Of a stretch of DNA of 64,000 bases, positions 58,320 through 64,000 are shown piece by piece (position 1 is the stretch's first letter; every line of letters starts with the position of its first letter). Source of the stretch: Cryptomeria japonica (Eukaryota > Streptophyta > Pinopsida > Cupressales > Cupressaceae). The notes beneath the pieces are model-generated. The model was not told the DNA's origin, did not search any database, and saw only the letters and a program-made list of their open reading frames with translations. The stretch is from contig NC_081409.1 in NCBI RefSeq assembly GCF_030272615.1, forward strand, positions 23,956,406-24,020,405. The letters run 5' to 3'. The position numbers and the translations under genes were made by a program.

Positions 58320-58638
58320 TGTTGTCGGGTAATTACGTAAGTGTTAATTTGTGTGTTAAAGGTCGGCGGTTAACTTGACAGTTGTCGGCAATTGGCACTA
58401 GGTAACCGTGTCGACACCTATATAGTCGTCCTTGTTTCCAGTTTGTGGGGGAATAGTACAAGCTTGATGTTATAACTGTGTCGACACCTATATATCATCC
58501 TTGTTTCCAGTTTGTGGGGGGATAGTACAGGCTTGATGTTATCTGATGAGAATGCAGTATTGAGTTCATTTGTGTATATTGTCATATTCAGGTTATCTGC
58601 AATGCACTAAACACACACTCACCCCCGTAGGGAAAACA
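58320..58638 (+). repeat. 3' LTR of the mini-element (319 bp, internal duplication)
   Basis: It matches 56734-57002 but carries a 70-bp tandem duplication (58403-58472 and 58473-58541, core GTGTCGACACCTATATA), so the TATA region is doubled. Confidence 0.88.
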
Positions 58639-58643
58639 TCTTG

Positions 58644-59115
58644 ATGGTATTGATGTTGATGGTGATAATTTGAACATCTATAAATTTACCTTAGATGATT
58701 GCACTAAGTTTGTGTCAAATTGTCCATTGATGGTGAGACCTTGCCTAGTAGGATTTCATTGAATCGTTCATTGCCTCTTGCATTCTAGGTTTTACATTAG
58801 AACTCCTAAACCCTTATTCCTTTTGCATTTTATTTAACATCCTTGTTAGATTATCAATAGCTATATTACAAAATCCTAAGTCATTGGCAAAACCTATTCC
58901 AATCCATGATAAGTTTGATAAATCTAAACAATTGTGTAAGTCCCCAAGTGTAAAAAGCAATTCACATCGACCATTGAGTTACCAACATGTCCGTAGAAAC
59001 CCTGGAATTGTCTTAGTTGATCAGATATTTAGCATCTGAGGTGATTTTGTTCAAGAGGGGGTAAAATACTTTGGTATTTTATTGTGTTCGATTGTGCCTA
59101 AAACACACATCAACA
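58644..59115 (+). repeat. 3' end of the outer giant-LTR unit
   Basis: It continues the outer unit with TTAGATGATTGCACTAAGTT and a donor-like GTGTAAGTCCCC (58934-58945). GATTTTGTTCAAGAG, CTTTGGTATTTTATTGTG and the terminal ACACATCAACA follow. These match the ends at 14924, 36879 and 43897. Confidence 0.8.
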
Positions 59116-59399
59116 CTACCTTGTGCTTGAAAAATCTCTCCAAAATGTTGTAGAATCCTCCTCTTTATCTTGCTCCTTGTCACTCCTCTTACACTTTTGA
59201 CTCCTTCAATCACTCTTTTTTGATATTTCTCTCCTCTTCACCTAGCTGATAACAAAAAATCACAGAAACAAATGTGACTAAAATCAGTGATTTTAAGAGG
59301 TTTTGTAATGCATAGGGAGCATGGACAAGCCCACATCCAATTAGGGTTCGACCCGAACTGTAAAATTGCATTACAAAAAAGAAATTTTAAAATGTTTTT
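59116..59399. other. short spacer without a recognised feature
   Basis: After the target duplication ctacc, about 280 bp of AT-rich sequence separates the outer unit from the truncated gypsy element. It contains a GTAATGCA...TGCATTAC dyad near 59306-59374. No coding sequence is seen. Confidence 0.4.
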
Positions 59400-59405
59400 G
59401 CAATT

Positions 59406-60240
59406 TTAAATGGGTGTCATGTGGTCTACAAACTCTTCTACTTCTAAACTTCTCCAGTCTTCACTGCTAATATCTCTTAATTCTGATATACCTCTTGGGT
59501 GTGCTCCAATAACAATCTCAAAAGGTGTCCTTCCGATACTCCTATTTACTGAATTATTGTAGGCAAATTTTGCTTGTGCAAGAATCAAATCCCAACTTCC
59601 GGTTTTGTCTCCAACTAAGCATCTTAACAAATTTCGCAAGCTCCGGTTAACTACTTCTGTCTATCTGTCCATCAATCTGTGGGTGAAAAGTAGAACTGAA
59701 CTTCAAATTTGTCTTCATCTTCTTCCAAAGTGTTCTCCAAAAATAACCAATAAACTTAGTATCTCTGTCTGAAACTATGCTCTTAGGTAATCCATGCAAT
59801 CTCACTACTTCCTTGAAAACTAGGTCTACTATATGTATTGCATCTGATGTTTTCTTACAAGGTATGAAATGAGCCATCTTCAAGAATCTATCCACTACTA
59901 CAAATATAGAATCATTCCCTCTCGGTGTTTTAGGCAATCCAAGTATAAAATCCATGTTGATATCTTCTCAAGGTCTCTCCGGTACTATCAAAGGTTTATA
60001 AAATCCCACATTCTGACTACTACCTTTTGCAACTTGACAAACACTACAACTTTGCACATATTTCCTAACATCCTTATGAATCTGGGGCCAAAAGTAATGC
60101 TCACTCACCAATGCTACTGTTTTATCAATACCAAAGTGTCCGACTAATCTTCCACTATGTTTCTCATTTATCAGATTCTCCCTCATAGAACTTAGGTATG
60201 CACAACTGAACTCCTCTGAACAACATCCCATCCTGGATGA
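59406..60240 (-). pseudogene. pol: Ty3/gypsy integrase (truncated)
   Basis: The zinc region shows HSGRLVGHFGIDKT and CSVCQVAKG. The core shows [15 protein letters not shown] (Asp), [25 protein letters not shown] (Asp) and [13 protein letters not shown], where the expected Glu position falls at a damaged spot with a frameshift. KFAYNNSVNRSIGRTPFEIV follows to the break near 59406. The GPY/F module and any chromodomain are missing. Confidence 0.88.
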
Positions 60241-61322
60241 AGTAATCCAACCACTTGCTTTTATCTACCATAACCGGTTCTTTACATGCTCTCCAAGGTT
60301 TTGCAAAATCCGGGTCATCATCATCCAAGGTCTTCAACTCCTCAAATCCTAAAATTGTCGCTCTCATCTCTGTCAGCAAATTCCTCCTTCTACTCAATGC
60401 ATCAGCAACTTTGTTACATTTCCCACTTCTATGCTTCAACACAAAAGTGTAACTCTGCAAAAATTCTACCCATCTCATATGTCTCTGATTCAACTTACTT
60501 TGATTGTTCAAATACTGCAAAGCTTGATGATCCGTATACAACACAAACTCCTTAGGCAACAAGTAATGTCTCCACTTCTTCAAGGCTTAAACTATGGCAT
60601 AAAATTCTTGATCATACACTAAATATCCCCTATGGGCATCATTCAATTTCTCAATGAAATAAGCTACTGCTCTCCCTTGCTGACTCAAGACAGCTCCTAT
60701 TGCAGTTCCACTTGCATCACAATCCACTTGAAATACTTTGTTGAAATCAAATAAAGCTAACACAGGCTGCTCAGTTACTTTCTGCTTTCGCAATTCAAAA
60801 CTTTTGTTTGCTCCGGTGGTCCACTTGAATTCATAGCATTACAAACAAAACTGAAATTTCTGATAAACTTCCGATAGAAACTAGCCAATCCATGAAATGA
60901 TCTTACCTCTCCAATGCTTTCCGGTATAGGCCATTCAACAATTGATTTTACTTTCTCAGGGTCCATCTTCAAACCATCCTCAGATATCACAAAACCCAAA
61001 TAGACTAACTCATTCTTCATGAAAGTACACTTCTTAAGGTTTATCAGCAACTTTTCTTCTCTCAACCTTTGCAAAACTTGTCTTAAATGCAACAAATGCT
61101 CCTCTTTTGTCTTACTAAAAATCAAAATGTCATCCAAATATACAATAACAAACTTACCCAAGAATTTCTTCAATACCTCATTCATCAATCTCATGAAAGT
61201 ACTCGATGCATTAGTCAATCCAAAAGGCATCATCAACCATTCATACAGTCCTTCATTTGTCTTGAATGTTGTCTTCCACTCATCTCCTCTGAGTCTGATC
61301 TAATGATATCTACTCTTCAAGT
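60241..61322 (-). pseudogene. pol: Ty3/gypsy RT C-terminal part and RNase H
   Basis: RT has [20 protein letters not shown] and [18 protein letters not shown] (YLDD active site), [13 protein letters not shown] and [17 protein letters not shown]. RNase H has QVDCDASGTAIGAVLSQ, YDQEFYAIV, LYTDHQALQYLNNQ and VADALSRR. A stop at 60587 and a shift near 60780 break the frame. Confidence 0.9.
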
Positions 61323-61870
61323 CTATCTTGTAAAGTATTTGGCTCCACTCAAACAGTCCATTATGTCATCCATCCTACGCAAAGGAAACCAGTATTTCAC
61401 TGTGATCTTGTTTATTGCTCTAGAATCGGTACACATCCTCCATTCTCCATTCTTCTTAGGTGCTAATACTATTGGTACTGCACAAGGACTCAAACTTTCT
61501 CTGATCAAACCTTTCTTCAACAGCTTCTGCACTTGTTTATTCAACTTTTCATTCTCTGTCGGTGTCATTCGATGTGCAGCTTTGTTAGGCAAACTAGCTT
61601 CGGGAATCGAGTCCATGCAATGACTAATACTTCTCACAGGTGGTAATCCATCAGGCACATTATCTGATATGATGTCTTCATACTCTAACAGTAACTCTTT
61701 TATCTCTTCCGATTGTTCTTCTTCATGCTCTGAATTCTCACTCTTCTTAGGAACTAAAGCAAAACACACATTCTCATGTCTCATCCCATTAAGGAATTTC
61801 CTTCCATCTGCCAAACAGATTCTAGCATTCGTACAGACTTCACTCTTCAAAGGTTCCTACAAGAGAAACA
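61323..61870 (-). pseudogene. pol: Ty3/gypsy RT N-terminal part
   Basis: The minus-strand frame has EEIKELLLEYEDIISDNVPD, LPPVRSISHCMD, LLKKGLIRESLSPCAVPIVL, PKKNGEWRMCTDSRAINKIT and RRMDDIMDCLSGAKYF, the standard entry and fingers of RT. It ends at a stop at 61323, directly before the palm continues below. Confidence 0.88.
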
Positions 61871-61879
61871 AGGTTTGCT

Positions 61880-62330
61880 TCATCCCATTGGCCACAATAG
61901 TGTATGTATTCTTCCTCCCATCATGTATTGCCTATCTATCAAACTACCAAGGTCTACCCAACAAAATGTGACAAATATCCATAGGCATAACATCACACAA
62001 GACTTCATCATGATAATTCCCAATTTTCAATTTCACCAAACATTGCTCACTTACCAACAACTTATGTTCACCTTGAATCCATGCTATCTAATAAGGCTTA
62101 GGGTGTTTCAATCTTTCCAAATTCAACTTATTCACCATCTCTTCTGAAACAAGGTTATCTGAACTACCACTATCAATAACAACTTTACAGTTGTTACCGG
62201 ATACCTTACATCTAGTCTTGAACAAATTTTTCCTCTGCAAGGGCTCCTCATCTTCTCCAATATGACACAAAGCTCTCCTCATCATCAACAATTCTCCATC
62301 TTCCAGTTTGTTAGCTGATCCGGTGGGGTT
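61880..62330 (-). pseudogene. Ty3/gypsy aspartic protease
   Basis: CKVVIDSGSSDNLVSEEMV carries the DSG form of the active site. LKHPKPY follows, and after a stop the frame reads on with CDVMPMDICHILLGRPW, the C-terminal protease motif. Confidence 0.8.
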
Positions 62331-63234
62331 TTCTTACACCACTATTGTTCTCCCAATGTTCTCTATCTTCTTACACTCGAAAGCATGATGTCCTTCTCCT
62401 CCACACTTTTAGAAAGTTCCTCTAAACACTCTCTTGTCTTGTCTACTATCATCTTTTCCAAAATTTTCATTCCGGTAGCCATCCGGTTCTCTCCTCCAGT
62501 AGAAATTTCTATCATCCTTCTAGTATGAATCACCTTCTTTGCTTACTTCCTTGTCCTTAAATTGATTTGTACAGGTTCCTCTTCCTCCTTGAAATCTTCC
62601 TCCGGAAAACCTTCCACCTCTACCTCTTTGTCTCTACTCATGTCTTTTGTTCAGCTTCTCTTCTGCTTTCAAGGTATACTGATAAGCTTCTTCAACACAC
62701 TGCAATTTGATCAAACTGAGTTCATCTTGTATAGACATCCGCAATCCATTCAAATATCCTGCAGCTTGTTTAACTTCATCATCAACATGTTCGGATCTGA
62801 TGTTCAACTTGTAAAACGCTTTGGTGTACTCCTTCACACCAAATTCCTTCTGCTTCAAATTCTGTAACTTCCAGAATAGATTCACTTAATAATCAACTGG
62901 CATAAATTTTGATTTCAACTTGGCAACCATCCGATCCCATGTCTTGATCTTCTCTTTACCTCTTCTCTATCTATCAACCTACAAATGGTCCCACCAATGA
63001 GATGCATGTCCTTTCAACCAGATACATATTTCACCTTCCTTTCCTCTGCACTGTTCTCAAAATCAAAATATTTCTCTATCTCCAAGATCCAATCCATCAA
63101 TTCATCTGAATCCAATTTTCCATCATATTCCGGTGAGGTAAAATGTGGTTTAGTATTCGCCCTACTCAAAACACTCAAAAACCTCTCTTCATCTGGAACA
63201 ATCACCGGTGGGTTTACTTGTTCTGTCGGGGCTT
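62331..63234 (-). pseudogene. gag: Ty3/gypsy Gag (truncated at 5' end)
   Basis: The Gag core is seen as KPHFTSPEYDGKLDSDELMD, WILEIEKYFDFEN and, after stops, FWKLQNLKQKEFGVKEYTKA and LNGLRMSIQDELSLIKL. The knuckle region around 62370-62420 is degenerate. The start is missing because an LTR inserted at 63235. Confidence 0.75.
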
Positions 63235-64000
63235 TGTAATATCCCCCTTAATTTTTTCCCAATTTTTTCCACAATTACATTCAACACAACACTTGTTATG
63301 GTTACGAAATGAAAACCAAATGCTGCTGAAAGTAACCCTCCACTTTCTATTCACTGAGAGCCCCGTCTGGGAGGGTGAGAGCATACAGTGTTGAGGGGAT
63401 CGTTAGATGCCGATAACTGAAAATGATTACAATCTTCGAGCGGTAAGCCAGCCCCTTCCGCTTATAGAGCGGGATATTGAAAACTATGCAATCACCTGGC
63501 GGTAAACCAGCCAAAGACAAGCCAAAGAACTGAAGAATGCAATCACTCAATCGCTTGTGCAGCGAGAAGACTGGAAATAGAAATTAATATCAACTACACC
63601 GCTTATTCAGCGGGAGGACAAAATTACAAACTCAAGATAGGCGGCCAAGCCAGCCTCTTCCACTTATGCATAGGGACTAAGAGCAATAACCCGATTAGAT
63701 AGTTGTTAGTACTACTAACTAGCTTTACAATGCACAATATAGATTACAATTTAAGGGAAATCACTATTCCAAAGATAGGCGGCAAGGCCAGCCTCTTCCA
63801 CTTATGCAGTGGGACAACAAAGAACAATAGGAATTGTTGTTAGTACTACTACCAGCATTACAATATGAATCATAGCATATAAGAGTGATGAACCAAGTGC
63901 AATAACATGACCAACAACTGCAAATGAAACCAAGTCCTTTCTCTTCACACCAATGAACTCACACACCCCAAAACCAACTCCAAACACCAAATACTCTAAT
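63235..64000 (-). mobile_element. chromovirus-type LTR running off the window
   Basis: It starts TGTAATATCCCCC and is alignable with 54481 on (GGGAGGGTGAGAGCATACRG, AAGCCAGCCCCTTC). It therefore belongs to the family of the solo LTR and probably lies in the same minus orientation. Hairpins CCGCTTATAGAGCGG (63459), TCGCTTGTGCAGCGA (63551), CCGCTTATTCAGCGG (63599) and CCACTTATGCAGTGG (63798) recur. Whether it is solo or part of a full element cannot be seen. Confidence 0.8.

Larger units (their letters stand above)
56734..58638 (+). mobile_element. non-autonomous Tat-derived mini-element (1.9 kb)
   Basis: LTRs are at 56734-57002 and 58320-58638, with flanks ccttg and tcttg (5-bp target duplication with one change). 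A primer site, a short 5' ORF remnant, an ORF matching the post-integrase ORF of 3026-4565, and a polypurine tract lie between them. Protease, RT and integrase are absent. It probably moved with enzymes from a relative of the element at 1-4969. Confidence 0.88.
21189..59115 (+). mobile_element. outer giant-LTR unit with ORF, split by nested insertions
   Basis: The unit starts TGTTGTGACC at 21189 and ends ACACATCAACA at 59115. Both sides carry ctacc (21184-21188 and 59116-59120), a perfect 5-bp target duplication. After removing the chromovirus (21758-47587), a ~2-kb unknown insert, the solo LTR (54481-56346) and the Tat mini-element (56734-58638), about 6.3 kb is left. That remainder holds a terminal hairpin, a GTCC-type array, a leader, a splice acceptor at 49297, the ORF (49303-54456), the promoter near 56433 and the donor-like GTAAGT at 58936. 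There is no second LTR, gag or pol, so it behaves as one integrated LTR-like unit. Confidence 0.85.
59400..63234 (-). mobile_element. second Ty3/gypsy relic, both ends missing
   Basis: The minus-strand order is gag, protease, RT, RNase H, integrase. The integrase is cut off near 59400 before any chromodomain or LTR, and gag is cut at 63234 by another LTR. Motifs (DSG protease, [16 protein letters not shown] in integrase) are those of chromovirus-type plant elements; the exact lineage is not resolved. All ORFs are damaged. Confidence 0.85.

Noticed and set aside
1-64000. tRNA or rRNA genes
   Set aside because: No cloverleaf with A and B boxes or rRNA segment was noticed; the tRNA-like matches are short primer sites only. 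A covariance-model scan was not possible here.

Overview
The window reads as intergenic DNA from a large, retrotransposon-rich plant genome. It holds plant Ty3/gypsy lineages (Tat/Athila-like and chromovirus), a hAT relic, very long LTRs and deep nesting, with no host gene that I can recognise. A gymnosperm-sized genome is an inference from this texture; the species cannot be told from the sequence.

Layout, left to right. 1-4969 is the 3' part of a decayed Tat/Athila-like element ending in a 304-bp LTR; it sits inside an older repeat unit (4970-5883). 5884-11986 is a 6.1-kb unit with TG...CA-type ends and a 1,050-codon broken ORF. 11987-14924 is a 5'-truncated, ORF-less relative. 14925-16264 is unassigned. 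16265-20960 is a minus-strand hAT transposase relic split by a 3.1-kb ORF-less unit of the same family. From 21189 to 59115 there is a Russian-doll stack: an outer ORF unit (target duplication ctacc) holds a minus-strand chromovirus (21758-47587, LTRs at both ends, initiator-Met primer site, chromodomain); its reverse transcriptase is split by a pair of head-to-tail ORF units (25370-43897, target duplication catag); the first of these is split by an ORF-less solo unit (26296-30583, target duplication ggacc). The right arm of the outer unit also took a 2-kb unknown insert, a solo chromovirus LTR (54481-56346, target duplication cctaa) and a 1.9-kb Tat-derived mini-element (56734-58638). 59400-63234 is a second minus-strand Ty3/gypsy relic, cut at 63235 by another chromovirus-type LTR that runs off the window.

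The most interesting content is the family of 3-7 kb units that behave as single giant LTRs. They start TGTTGTG, end CAACA, have 5-bp target duplications, and carry a conserved TATA promoter about 0.4-0.9 kb before the 3' end. They carry no gag or pol. In their middle several encode a protein of about 1,050-1,210 residues that I do not recognise (a conserved N-terminal domain of about 300 residues plus a charged, coiled-coil-rich C-terminal half). A splice-acceptor-like site lies 5-12 nt before each ORF start, and a splice-donor-like GTAAGT lies near the 3' end of most units. This resembles an accessory ORF in the U3 of a retrovirus LTR, expressed from a spliced RNA. Upstream of the ORF each unit carries its own array of short dyad-symmetric repeats. 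In three arrays most repeat spacings fall near whole multiples of about 10.4 bp, one DNA helical turn.

All protein-coding copies here are damaged by stops or frameshifts. The least damaged is 32123-35758, with one in-frame TAG. Functional statements about the units are inference from comparison of the copies inside this window.
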